Assembly (NCBI GenBank): GCA_003149065.1
Contig: QGFZ01000002.1
Location: 248,001-312,000 of the forward strand
Direction of reading: 5' to 3'
DNA from: Ruminococcaceae bacterium R-25
GTDB lineage: Bacteria > Bacillota > Clostridia > Saccharofermentanales > Saccharofermentanaceae
Length of the DNA stretch: 64,000 nt
In this document: piece after piece, positions 43,180-51,154 of the stretch
How the letters are laid out: the number at the start of each line of letters is the position of its first letter
Numbering within the stretch: the first letter of the stretch is position 1
Notes under the pieces: generated by a model
Databases searched by the model: none
Told to the model about the DNA's origin: nothing
Seen by the model: the letters and a program-made list of their open reading frames with translations, nothing else
Program-made: the position numbers and the translations under genes

Positions 43180-44580
43180 TTATGTGCTTTCTTCTATCAG
43201 CACGTTCTTTTTCTGCTTTTCGACTACGGATTTACCGTACCATTTTTTCTTGTACCAGTAGTACATGACGATAAGACCCCTGATGCATTCGTCCGTGGCG
43301 GTTCCTGCAAAGATCCCTGCGACACCGACACCCATGACAACGCCGACCAGATATCCTGTCGTAAGGCCTAAGCCCCAGTTGCACATAAGGCCCATGAGGA
43401 GCGGGAAGATATATGCTCCGGCCGCCTTTAGACTGCAGACGAATGTCATGTTAAGGCACCTGCCGATCTCGACAAAGATGTCGACGATCATGATCATCTG
43501 GCCCAGCATTATGATGTTCTCGTTATCAGTAAAGATCTGCAGTGTATATCTGCAGAGGAGCGCATTGATCGAAGCCAATGCGATCGTGATAGGCATCGAA
43601 GTCTTAAGTGTCTTAAATACGCGCTTATATGCGGCATCTTCTTTTCCGGCACCGACTAAGTGTCCCGTGATTATCTGCGTGGACATCGCGCTGGCGTTGG
43701 AGAAGATCATCGCAAAAGCGATCAAGGTATTGCAGTAAGCTCTCGCATTTACCGCGTCATTTCCCATTGCGTTAATGAATGAAAGGAGCGTTGTCTGATA
43801 GAGGTTATATGTGAGGTTTTCGCCTGCCGTCGGAAGTCCGATCTTGATCATCTTTCCCAAAAGCTTAGTGGGGAAGGGCTTCAAATAACGGGGCGAGATC
43901 TTGCCGATCTTTTTCGCGAAGAAGAATACGAAAACAGCGATGACGGCGAACGTTCTTGCGGCAACCGTAGATATCGCAACGCCTGCAACGCCCATGTTCA
44001 AAGGCGCCAGAGGACCGTATAAGAATAAGTAGTTTCCGCCGATGTTGATGACGTTGATCGCGAGCGTTACGTACATGCCGATCTTCGGATAGCCGTTGCA
44101 TCTTAAGATCTGGAGCATAACGTTAAATACCGCCATGAGGAATCCGCCGCCGCCGACAATGTAGATATAGATCATCGAGTAGGGGCGCATCTCATCTGAT
44201 ACGTGCAGGAATCTCATTATCAGAGGATTAGCCGCGCAGAAAGCAGCGCTCAAGACGATGCCGATTACGAGATTTACGAGGACAGCGAGCGTATAGATCT
44301 TGTTCATCTTATCGAAGCGCTTTGCACCGAGATACTGCGCAACAACGACGCTCGTGGCAGTGGCGATAACGTTAAAGAGGATGTTCATCATGAACATGAT
44401 CGTATTGGCATTGCCGACAGCGCCTACGGCATATTCGTCGTAGTGGCTCAACATCAGCGTGTCCACGTTGTTTACCATGGTGTTCAGGAAAAGCTCAAGA
44501 AACATGGGCCCCGCGAGTAAAAGCAGCGGAGTCTTCTCGTCAATAACGACTGTATTTCTCTTTCTGATAGCGCTTTCCAT
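43180..44580 (-). CDS. MATE-family exporter
   Basis: 466 residues with twelve helices. PLLLLAGPMFLELFLNTMV, NNVDTLMLSHYDEYAVGAVG and VVVAQYLGAKRFDKMNK at the front, and GLPTAGENLTYNLYQT at the start of the second half, are MATE marks. It is the third MATE of the window and belongs to a different subgroup from the other two. A basic tail ends the protein. Convergent with the flavodiiron gene and divergent from the lysozyme gene. Confidence 0.92.
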   Translation of the reverse strand: MESAIRKRNTVVIDEKTPLLLLAGPMFLELFLNTMVNNVDTLMLSHYDEYAVGAVGNANTIMFMMNILFNVIATATSVVVAQYLGAKRFDKMNKIYTLAVLVNLVIGIVLSAAFCAANPLIMRFLHVSDEMRPYSMIYIYIVGGGGFLMAVFNVMLQILRCNGYPKIGMYVTLAINVINIGGNYLFLYGPLAPLNMGVAGVAISTVAARTFAVIAVFVFFFAKKIGKISPRYLKPFPTKLLGKMIKIGLPTAGENLTYNLYQTTLLSFINAMGNDAVNARAYCNTLIAFAMIFSNASAMSTQIITGHLVGAGKEDAAYKRVFKTLKTSMPITIALASINALLCRYTLQIFTDNENIIMLGQMIMIVDIFVEIGRCLNMTFVCSLKAAGAYIFPLLMGLMCNWGLGLTTGYLVGVVMGVGVAGIFAGTATDECIRGLIVMYYWYKKKWYGKSVVEKQKKNVLIEEST

Positions 44581-44759
44581 AATTCCCCGAAAACCTTATT
44601 TTTTCCTGATAACGAGCTTGAATGATACTACCGGGGTCCGGATTAATATATTAAAAAGCAGTATATTTCTTGCAAAAACCTATCCGCAAATATTCTTTTT
44701 CGCGCGTGTAATAACAAAAATCGTAAATCAATGACACCAATCTGCCTTAAAATCGCGCG

Positions 44760-44768
44760 TGTTATAAT
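44760..44768 (+). promoter_or_regulatory. extended -10 promoter GCGCGTGTTATAAT of the lysozyme gene
   Basis: TG-T-TATAAT preceded by CGCGCG; 24 bp before the ATG. A related block CGCGCGTGTAATA stands 52 bp upstream (44701-44713). Confidence 0.6.
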
Positions 44769-44791
44769 GTCTTAGCTTTGGAAAGGACTTT

Positions 44792-45517
44792 ATGCGGGCG
44801 GTGAAGAAGAAAAACAAGATAGTAATCTGCGCTTTATCAGGCCTGATCTTATTCTGTGCCGTTATCTGCGCGCTGTTATATTCCAGTGTCATTCACTTAA
44901 ATCACCCGGAACTTTCAGGCTACAATATTAAAGGCGTCGACGTATCTTCTTACCAGGGCGATATCGACTGGAATGTTTTAGCGGGTCAGGGCATTGATTT
45001 TGCTTATATTAAAGCCACCGAGGGGTCTTCTACCGTGGACCGCTGTTTCGAAGCTAACTGGCTCAATGCTTCGAAAACAGACCTCCGCATCGGAGCTTAT
45101 CATTTCTTCAGTTTTGAATCGTCAGGCGAAAAGCAGGCAGCATTATTCTGCAGCACTGTAGAGAGCGTTCCCGGCATGCTCCCACCCGTCATCGACGTCG
45201 AATTTTACGGACATTTCCATGACGTTAATGATATTGATGTGAACGCAGTGAAAAAGGAGCTCCGCTCCATGATCGGCATACTCACGGAACACTATGGCGT
45301 AAAGCCTGTTATCTATGTCAGCAGCGAAACATACGAGTCGATCGTAAAAGATGATTTCAGCGACTGCGGCATCTGGTACAGGAGCGTTTATAAATCTGTT
45401 CCCAAAGACGTCGACTGGACGATATGGCAGTACTCGAACCGCCATGTTTTAAAGGGTTACAAAGGCACTGAGCGTTACATCGACATGAATGTTTTTTCGA
45501 ATGAGGGATGGAAGTAG
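44792..45517 (+). CDS. GH25 lysozyme, membrane-anchored or secreted
   Basis: 241 residues. An N-terminal signal/anchor (about 9-31) is followed by a GH25 domain: KGVDVSSYQGDIDW with D50, then FAYIKATEGSS, and PPVIDVEFY with D135 and E137 as catalytic acids. GH25 enzymes cut the beta-1,4 bond between MurNAc and GlcNAc in peptidoglycan outside the cell. No wall-binding repeats are attached, so it may act locally from the membrane. GGAAAGGA precedes the ATG. Confidence 0.93.
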   Translation: MRAVKKKNKIVICALSGLILFCAVICALLYSSVIHLNHPELSGYNIKGVDVSSYQGDIDWNVLAGQGIDFAYIKATEGSSTVDRCFEANWLNASKTDLRIGAYHFFSFESSGEKQAALFCSTVESVPGMLPPVIDVEFYGHFHDVNDIDVNAVKKELRSMIGILTEHYGVKPVIYVSSETYESIVKDDFSDCGIWYRSVYKSVPKDVDWTIWQYSNRHVLKGYKGTERYIDMNVFSNEGWK

Positions 45518-45625
45518 CTTCCCCCGGAGCTGTGGCCGGCATACGGAAGACACTGTTTTCCGGTGTACAATTGTCATTAGTTTGATGCCGATTTGATTTT
45601 TCGGTAGTGTAAGTTTATTTGTAGA

Positions 45626-45640
45626 TTTTCAGAATCTGAA
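45626..45640 (+). promoter_or_regulatory. TTTCAGAATCTGAAA palindrome upstream of a lipoprotein gene
   Basis: A perfect 6-3-6 inverted repeat directly in front of the ribosome site (GGGAGAT). Could be an operator or a short mRNA hairpin controlling translation. Confidence 0.35.
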
Positions 45641-45656
45641 ATATGGGAGATGAACT

Positions 45657-46547
45657 ATGAAGAAAACTAAGATCTGTGCATTGGCTTTAAGCACATGCCT
45701 GGCGCTGGGCGTTTTCGCAGGATGCGACGACACAAAGTCGTCCACGGGAACATCCTCCGGTACTGACACGACATCATCAGAAACACTGGATTCCATTGTT
45801 TTTACTGACCCTGACAGGGATCTTCCGGACCCGGACGGGGTTGCTGTTGACTCCGATGGTGGTGTTGCAGCCCCTGAACCGGTAATAGAGCCTTCAGCGA
45901 GCGTCATGCCCTCCAAAGATTCCTCCGATGGCGAGATCATCACGTTCTCCGGAGAATCACAGACAAACGCAAATACTTTCATTTCAAACTTCACCGAAGT
46001 CTACTTCGAAAATTTCGATAAGGAAACGGCAGGCGTTGAACGCTATCTCGATTTTGTATTTATTCATTTCAAGATCAATGCAAGCAGCAAGATCGCTGCG
46101 GAGAAGAAGGGCGATATATCTTACGAGACATTCAAGGTCGAGGATGCCAGAAACTCTATCGGCAAGTATTTCTCATATCTTTTGAAGGATGAAGACTGCC
46201 AAAAGCTCTCTGCTCCGCCGTCAACTTACGGCGACCAGCCCTCCGGCCCATACTACGCTGACGGCAAGATCTGGTATCAGTTAGGCGGAGGCGACACTTA
46301 CAACCTTATCGGCATTGTCAATTCCGCAAAGAACAACGGCGACGGCACAATGACTTTAAATTTCACGATCTATCAGATCGACCTTAACACTTTCGAAAAG
46401 CTCGACTCTGCCGGCCTCAAAGAATACTACAAGCTGACACCCGAGAAGGCTGCTGCAAACAAGACCCTCACCAAGGTCAAGACCGGCACCGCCAAGGTCG
46501 GCGTAGGCCAGACAAGTTATTACATGCTGAGTTATAAGACGGTGTAA
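45657..46547 (+). CDS. putative lipoprotein with a Ser/Thr/Pro-rich linker
   Basis: 296 residues. Signal with lipobox VFAGC (Cys about 23), then a low-complexity linker (STGTSSGTDTTSSET and a DP-rich part) to about residue 75, typical of proteins that reach through the cell wall. The C-terminal 200 residues hold aromatic-rich strands (DGKIWYQLGGGDTYNLIG) reminiscent of NTF2-like or lipoprotein sensor folds, without a firm match. GGGAGAT precedes the ATG and a strong terminator follows. Confidence 0.7.
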   Translation: MKKTKICALALSTCLALGVFAGCDDTKSSTGTSSGTDTTSSETLDSIVFTDPDRDLPDPDGVAVDSDGGVAAPEPVIEPSASVMPSKDSSDGEIITFSGESQTNANTFISNFTEVYFENFDKETAGVERYLDFVFIHFKINASSKIAAEKKGDISYETFKVEDARNSIGKYFSYLLKDEDCQKLSAPPSTYGDQPSGPYYADGKIWYQLGGGDTYNLIGIVNSAKNNGDGTMTLNFTIYQIDLNTFEKLDSAGLKEYYKLTPEKAAANKTLTKVKTGTAKVGVGQTSYYMLSYKTV

Positions 46548-46551
46548 TAAG

Positions 46552-46572
46552 CAACACGAACGGAACAGGCGA
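46552..46572. repeat. 21-bp direct repeat, left copy
   Basis: Matches 47021-47041 at 20 of 21 positions; the two enclose a terminator and the hairpin arrays of this gap. Confidence 0.75.
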
Positions 46573-46599
46573 CGGACTAAGATTTAGTCCGTCGTTTTT
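46571..46599 (+). terminator. terminator of the lipoprotein gene
   Basis: GACGGACTAA and TTAGTCCGTC form a perfect 10-bp stem with a 3-nt loop, followed by GTTTTT. Confidence 0.88.
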
Positions 46600-46681
46600 G
46601 TTGCGCTTCAGCCTCTGTCTGGTGTATCAAGTGCAGGCTGTGGGCTTTGCTTTTCGCCTTTTTTGTGCGATTCAGCCCAGG

Positions 46682-46801
46682 TTTTACACCAAACTGATAT
46701 TATTTCGAAATGGTGTAAAAAACGGGCCTTTTTTTACACCAAAATTAAATAATTTCGAAATGGTGTAAAAGTTGAGTCCTTAAAATGTGAAATGGTGTAA
46801 A
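46682..46801. repeat. hairpin array TTTTACACCA / TGGTGTAAAA
   Basis: Two perfect units: 46682-46691 with 46711-46720, and 46732-46741 with 46761-46770. Stems are 10 bp, loops 19 nt, unit step 50 bp. Both loops end in ATTTCGAAA or AATTTCGAAA. A lone right arm TGGTGTAAA at 46793 is the remnant of a third. No gene is present. Confidence 0.85.
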
Positions 46802-46924
46802 GCAGGGTCCCGGATTCAACTTTTTGTCACCAGTTTTCGGATTTGCGTGAAACAAAATGTGAAACAGCTTCACTTGGTGGCGATTCTCTTGCAAATAAAA
46901 GTGAAATAACCGTGTTGCTCGTTT

Positions 46925-47014
46925 TGTAGACGATTTTTCATTTTTCGTCGACAGAATGTGCAAAATTGCGTTGATTTGCTCATTTTGTAGACGATTTTCC
47001 GATTTTCGTCTACA
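46925..47014. repeat. hairpin array TGTAGACGA / TCGTCTACA
   Basis: Two tandem units 61 bp apart: 46925-46933 with 46945-46953 (one mismatch), and 46986-46994 with 47006-47014 (perfect). Loops are 11 nt. The unit starts with TGCTC(G/A)TTTTGTAGACGA and ends with an AATGT word. Between the two arrays lies a GTGAA/TTCAC hairpin (46859-46873). Confidence 0.85.
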
Positions 47015-47020
47015 TAATGT

Positions 47021-47041
47021 CAACACGTACGGAACAGGCGA
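47021..47041. repeat. 21-bp direct repeat, right copy
   Basis: Second copy of the repeat at 46552-46572; one mismatch. Confidence 0.75.
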
Positions 47042-47062
47042 TGAAAACAACCGCATTCAACG

Positions 47063-47097
47063 AAAAAGGGCCGACCCCGCTTCCATGGGATCAGCCC
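47063..47097 (-). terminator. terminator of the FtsX-type ABC operon
   Basis: On the minus strand GGGC-GA-CCC pairs with GGG-TC-GCCC (one mismatch) and is followed by five T residues. It lies about 100 bp past the permease stop codon. Confidence 0.7.
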
Positions 47098-47127
47098 GAT
47101 TCGTCTATTAACCTATTAACCCGTATT

Positions 47128-47143
47128 TCGGCGCCGGCGCCGA
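47128..47143. other. 16-bp perfect GC-rich palindrome
   Basis: TCGGCGCCGGCGCCGA, flanked by ATT on the left and TAAAT on the right, lies in the 3' region of the ABC permease gene. A single site of this GC content is out of character with its surroundings. Confidence 0.6.
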
Positions 47144-47199
47144 TAAATATTCAATTGCTGCTGCCAAATATTCATCCCGCGCCGGCACACACAAAAAAC

Positions 47200-49539
47200 T
47201 TATTCCTCTTTAAGTATTCTTACAGGTTCCAACTTGGTGATTCCTCTGCTGCTCAGGAATGCGGTAACCAGTGCGCAGACGAGGATGAGAGCTGCTGTTA
47301 TTACGAACCAGATAAGATCAGTCTGGAAGATGATCTGCTTGATCCCGAAGAAGGAGAAGACCGTGAGGAACAGCTGGTTCGAGAAGGCGATGTGCAGGAG
47401 GATGCCGAGGATGATACCGATGGTGATGGTCGGCATGTTTGTCATGAGGGTCCTTCTGATCAGTTCGCCGGAGGTGTAGCCTAATGCCTTTGATACGCCG
47501 AGGTCAGTTCTCTCGCGGATGACCTGAGCCCTGGTGAGCAGGAGCTGGGTGAGGATTACGACAAAGCATGTTGCGATGACGAAGATCACGCAGATGCCTT
47601 CCATGGCTTTAACGACTGTCTCGATGGATGAACCGATAACGTCTTCACCAAGCATGAACTGGATATTAGGATAGTCTTTCTCCAACTGCTTCTTAACCTC
47701 TTTCGCTTTGGAAGGATCGTTAAGGAAAATGAGTGCTGACATGTACTGGTAATCAGAGTTGATACGCTTGATGCCTGCTTCACTCATCATGGCCTTCTTG
47801 CCTGTGTTGTTCATCTTCTGATCGATGCCGGAAACAATGTAGGGAACTGTTCCTGTACCGGTCATTGATTTTACATTGACGATATCACCTAAAGTTACAC
47901 CAAGGATATCGGATTCCATGTTGGTAAGAACGATCTCGTTCTCTTTTTCGGGAAGGTGTCCTTCAAGAAAGTAGTTGTTTTCCAGAGCATTTACATTGCG
48001 GTAAACGTCGATGCCGAGAGACGTGGTCTTATCCTGATATGAGACCTCGACCGACTGGAATGTCGTCAATGTATTTACTTTTCTGACTGCTGGATCTTTG
48101 CTGACAGTCTCGATAAAATCTTCGTCGCCGACTGTTCCTGCCTCGATATCCGAGAACTCATATCCGACCAGTTTCAAAAGTGTCTTGTTGTCGAGTGCCC
48201 AGTTCTGGAAAAGGGCGAAGCCGATGCATGTGGACATCGTCAGGAGCGCGATGATGAGGATCACGAAAATGCTCTTCTTAAGCGCACCGAAGTTGTTCTT
48301 GCAGGCAAGCGCAAGAGATAACGGCATGCGGTTTGTCTCAAGAGGGCAGTGGTTCTTCTTGAAATTGTGTGATGTGATGCCGCTCCTCAAAGATTCCAGT
48401 ACTGTGAGTTTCTTATAAGATCTGGTTGCGATGAAAGAACCGACCAGGACCATGAGAGGGATTCCTACGATAGTTGAAACGAGAGCAGGCACGCTGATGC
48501 CGTCAAAGCCTGATAAGCCTGAGAGCATGCCTGAAAGATAGCGCAAAGGATCTGTGCAGAGGACGCCTCCTAAGATGCCTGCAGCAGTTGCGATGACACC
48601 GATTATCATCTGCTCTGTGATGCATGCCAGACGGAGCGATTTAGCAGTATATCCGGTTGCCTGGAGAAGGCCGATATTCTGGATGTTGAGCTCGATAAAG
48701 TTCTTGATCGAGAAGTGCATGATGATGACTGACATTACTATGAGGAGCAATGTGAAAACGATGATGAGCGAGCTCGCGATCGTGGTGATAGCCGTGGTTG
48801 CAACATTCATGGTATCGATCGTTACCGTAAAGGGTGTGATGTCGCTGGGAAGAGCTCTCTGGACAGCTACATCGTAATCATCTATATCGGTTCCTTCTTT
48901 AGTTTTGCAGCTCGCGAAAAGCTGGACGCTTACAGGATCGACTTTTCCGCAGATCTCCTCGAAAACATCGTGGCTGACAAGTGCATAGAAGCCGCTGATA
49001 TTCATCGTTGTCGCGAAATAAAGATTCTCGGCATATCCTTTTACCTTAAAGGCATAGTCCTTGCCGCCGATGATGATATGGTAATCTTCGCCGATGCCGT
49101 TCGTATATGAGAGGTAATAGGGAAGAACTATCTCGTCATCTTTCAGGTTTTTGAACTCTTCAGGAAATGCATTGAGATATGTAGGCAGGGAGGAGTCGAA
49201 AATGTAGTAGGAAAAAGATACTGCATCTTCTGAATCCATGTCGCCGTAGTAGTAATCTGCTGCGATCTGCGCGACCGGAACGATCTCGCATTTTTCGGTG
49301 GCATCGACGGATTCGATTATCTTCCTCAATTCCTCTTTGTCCATCTGAGGCACGTCTACGATGAGGTCTGCTGCGTGATACTTATCTTTGCATACAGAGA
49401 CTGCCTTGTCGCCTGAAAGGATCAGCGTGATGCTGCAGAACAGGAGCATAGCGGCGAGAAACATCAGTGCGAAAAGGATCGCAACTTCGCCTTTGTGCTT
49501 TTTTAAATTGTTTTTTGCTATGAAAAATAACTTGTACAT
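47200..49539 (-). CDS. FtsX-type ABC transporter permease
   Basis: 779 residues: one N-terminal helix (about 19-43), an extracytoplasmic MacB-like domain (about 45-240), three helices, a second long external segment (about 440-640) and three C-terminal helices with the FtsX pattern (VIRERTDLGVSKALGYTSGELIRR; an earlier copy is NIGLLQATGYTAKSLRL). Proteins of this type with a neighbouring ATPase and two-component system usually export, or respond to, antimicrobial peptides (BceB/VexP-like). The ATPase gene is 3 bp upstream in the same operon. The specific compound cannot be read. Confidence 0.88.
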   Translation of the reverse strand: MYKLFFIAKNNLKKHKGEVAILFALMFLAAMLLFCSITLILSGDKAVSVCKDKYHAADLIVDVPQMDKEELRKIIESVDATEKCEIVPVAQIAADYYYGDMDSEDAVSFSYYIFDSSLPTYLNAFPEEFKNLKDDEIVLPYYLSYTNGIGEDYHIIIGGKDYAFKVKGYAENLYFATTMNISGFYALVSHDVFEEICGKVDPVSVQLFASCKTKEGTDIDDYDVAVQRALPSDITPFTVTIDTMNVATTAITTIASSLIIVFTLLLIVMSVIIMHFSIKNFIELNIQNIGLLQATGYTAKSLRLACITEQMIIGVIATAAGILGGVLCTDPLRYLSGMLSGLSGFDGISVPALVSTIVGIPLMVLVGSFIATRSYKKLTVLESLRSGITSHNFKKNHCPLETNRMPLSLALACKNNFGALKKSIFVILIIALLTMSTCIGFALFQNWALDNKTLLKLVGYEFSDIEAGTVGDEDFIETVSKDPAVRKVNTLTTFQSVEVSYQDKTTSLGIDVYRNVNALENNYFLEGHLPEKENEIVLTNMESDILGVTLGDIVNVKSMTGTGTVPYIVSGIDQKMNNTGKKAMMSEAGIKRINSDYQYMSALIFLNDPSKAKEVKKQLEKDYPNIQFMLGEDVIGSSIETVVKAMEGICVIFVIATCFVVILTQLLLTRAQVIRERTDLGVSKALGYTSGELIRRTLMTNMPTITIGIILGILLHIAFSNQLFLTVFSFFGIKQIIFQTDLIWFVITAALILVCALVTAFLSSRGITKLEPVRILKEE

Positions 49540-49542
49540 AAA

Positions 49543-50301
49543 TTACCACCCCATGTCGGAAAGGAAATTGCGGAGTTCCTTGTGACGCTCTTTGTCAGCG
49601 CCGTTGTAAGGCGAGAGTGAGATCTCGTCGCAGATAACGCCGTCTCTTAAATAGAGGATCCTGTTGCCTCTTTCAGCTGCCGTGACAGTGTGCGTTACCA
49701 TTACGATGCTCTGGCCTTTTCTGTTCATCTCTGTGAGGACATCTAAGACCGCTTCGGTGTTCTGTGAGTTCAAAGCGCCTGTAGGCTCATCGGCAAAGAG
49801 GATCTCAGGTTCGTTGATAACTGATCTTACGAGTGCAACTCTCTGCTTTTCGCCACCGGATAACTGGTTAGGGAATTTGTTGTAGCACTTCTCATCAAGT
49901 CCTACCTGACCTAAGAGTTCCTTGGCACGTGCTGCGATAGCTTTTCTGTCGCGGCTCTTAAGGAGGCCTGAAACGATGATGTTATCCAAGACGCTCATGG
50001 TGTCGTTTAAGTAGTTCTGCTGGAAGACGAAGCCGCAGTGCTTTCTTCTGAAGAGCGCGAGCTTATCGTTGTTGTATCTTGAGATCTCTTCGTTGCCGTA
50101 TGTGATGGAACCCAGACTCGGACGGTCCATTCCGGAGAGGGAATAAAGGAGTGTGCTCTTGCCGGCGCCGGAGTCTCCCATTATTACCGTGAAGTCGCCC
50201 TTCCTGATCTCGATGTTGAGGTTCTTTAATACGTGCTGCTGTACGCTCTCGTTGGAGAATGTCTTGCAGAGGTCTGTAGCTTTAAGTATTGCTGTATTCA
50301 T
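49543..50301 (-). CDS. ABC transporter ATPase (LolD/MacB/BceA-type)
   Basis: 252 residues with Walker A GDSGAGKST (42-50), Q-loop FQQNYL, signature LSGGEKQRV, Walker B ILFADEPTGAL and switch His in VTHTV. The DEPTGAL form and QQ loop mark the LolD/MacB/BceA subfamily, whose partners are FtsX-type permeases. First gene of the operon, divergent from a response regulator across 163 bp. Confidence 0.93.
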   Translation of the reverse strand: MNTAILKATDLCKTFSNESVQQHVLKNLNIEIRKGDFTVIMGDSGAGKSTLLYSLSGMDRPSLGSITYGNEEISRYNNDKLALFRRKHCGFVFQQNYLNDTMSVLDNIIVSGLLKSRDRKAIAARAKELLGQVGLDEKCYNKFPNQLSGGEKQRVALVRSVINEPEILFADEPTGALNSQNTEAVLDVLTEMNRKGQSIVMVTHTVTAAERGNRILYLRDGVICDEISLSPYNGADKERHKELRNFLSDMGW

Positions 50302-50447
50302 TTGATTTGTTTGTCCTTTCGGTAGATTGTCAGAATTCTTACACTGCGATTGTACGACTGGATTGGGAAGAATACTTTACACAAGCCTTGCGCAATCCTT
50401 AACTGTTTCTTACATGGTTTCCGAAACGGTCCTGCCCATAGATAGTT

Positions 50448-50457
50448 GTGCTATACT
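50448..50457 (+). promoter_or_regulatory. extended -10 TGC-TATACT of the response regulator
   Basis: The -10 box ends seven bases before the ATG at 50465; no ribosome site fits, so the message is probably leaderless. TTCTTACA is repeated at 50336 and 50407, with ACTTTACA at 50374, in the divergent region; these might bind the regulator. Confidence 0.45.
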
Positions 50458-50464
50458 TCAAAAT

Positions 50465-51154
50465 ATGAACTACAACTGTTTGATAATTGACGATGAATTG
50501 GACCTTTCCCGCATGACGCAGGAATACTTCGAGATGTTCGGAGTAACCTGTGCAGTGTGCGCGTCTTCTGAAGAATGCCTTTCTTTTTTGAAAGATAATA
50601 CCGCTGATATATTCCTTTTGGACATCAATCTCGGCAACGAGAGCGGCTTTGCGCTCTGCAAGACCCTGCGCGAAAAGTATGACACGCCGATCCTCTTTAT
50701 CTCTGCGCGCCAGAGCGATGACGACGTGCTCGTGGCGCTCAACATCGGCGGCGACGACTATATAAAGAAGCCTTATACATTAAGCGTTCTGCTCGCCAAA
50801 GTTAAGGTCCAGCTCAAAAGGCTTGAGGCCGTAAAGCAGGCGGGCGCTCCCAAGGCTGAAACCACTGATGAGATCTTTACGATCGATCCTGCCACAATGA
50901 GCTGCACCGCAGACGGAAAGACTGTATCTCTCAAATCCAAAGAATTCCAGCTTCTTTCCTGCCTCTATGAACATAAGAATACGATAGTTACAAAAGAGAC
51001 CCTTTTCGATGAAGTTTGGGGCGACTCATTCTATTCGGACAGCACGCTGAACGTTCATATCAGGCGCCTTCGCGAAAAGATCGAAAAGGACCCCAATGAG
51101 CCCAGGTTCATTAAGACCGTCTGGGGCACAGGTTATATCCTGGAGACAAACTGA
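50465..51154 (+). CDS. OmpR/PhoB-type response regulator
   Basis: 229 residues: receiver domain (about 1-120) with acidic pair D9/D10, phosphoacceptor D53 and Lys in GGDDYIKKPY, then a winged-helix DNA-binding domain (about 130-229) with FDEVWGDSFYSDSTLNVHIRRLREK. The frame is open 46 codons upstream, but that part is not receiver-like; the ATG of MNYNCLIIDDE is right. The stop overlaps the kinase start (TGATG). Likely target: the divergent ABC operon. Confidence 0.95.
   Translation: MNYNCLIIDDELDLSRMTQEYFEMFGVTCAVCASSEECLSFLKDNTADIFLLDINLGNESGFALCKTLREKYDTPILFISARQSDDDVLVALNIGGDDYIKKPYTLSVLLAKVKVQLKRLEAVKQAGAPKAETTDEIFTIDPATMSCTADGKTVSLKSKEFQLLSCLYEHKNTIVTKETLFDEVWGDSFYSDSTLNVHIRRLREKIEKDPNEPRFIKTVWGTGYILETN

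Noticed and set aside
46847-46873. Third regular array based on GTGAA/TTCAC
   Set aside because: Only one five-bp stem is convincing; mentioned inside the array features instead.
47017-47484. 155-residue forward frame at the end of the FtsX-type permease gene
   Set aside because: Mostly antisense to the permease C-terminus, crosses that operon's terminator, and has a composition unlike a protein.
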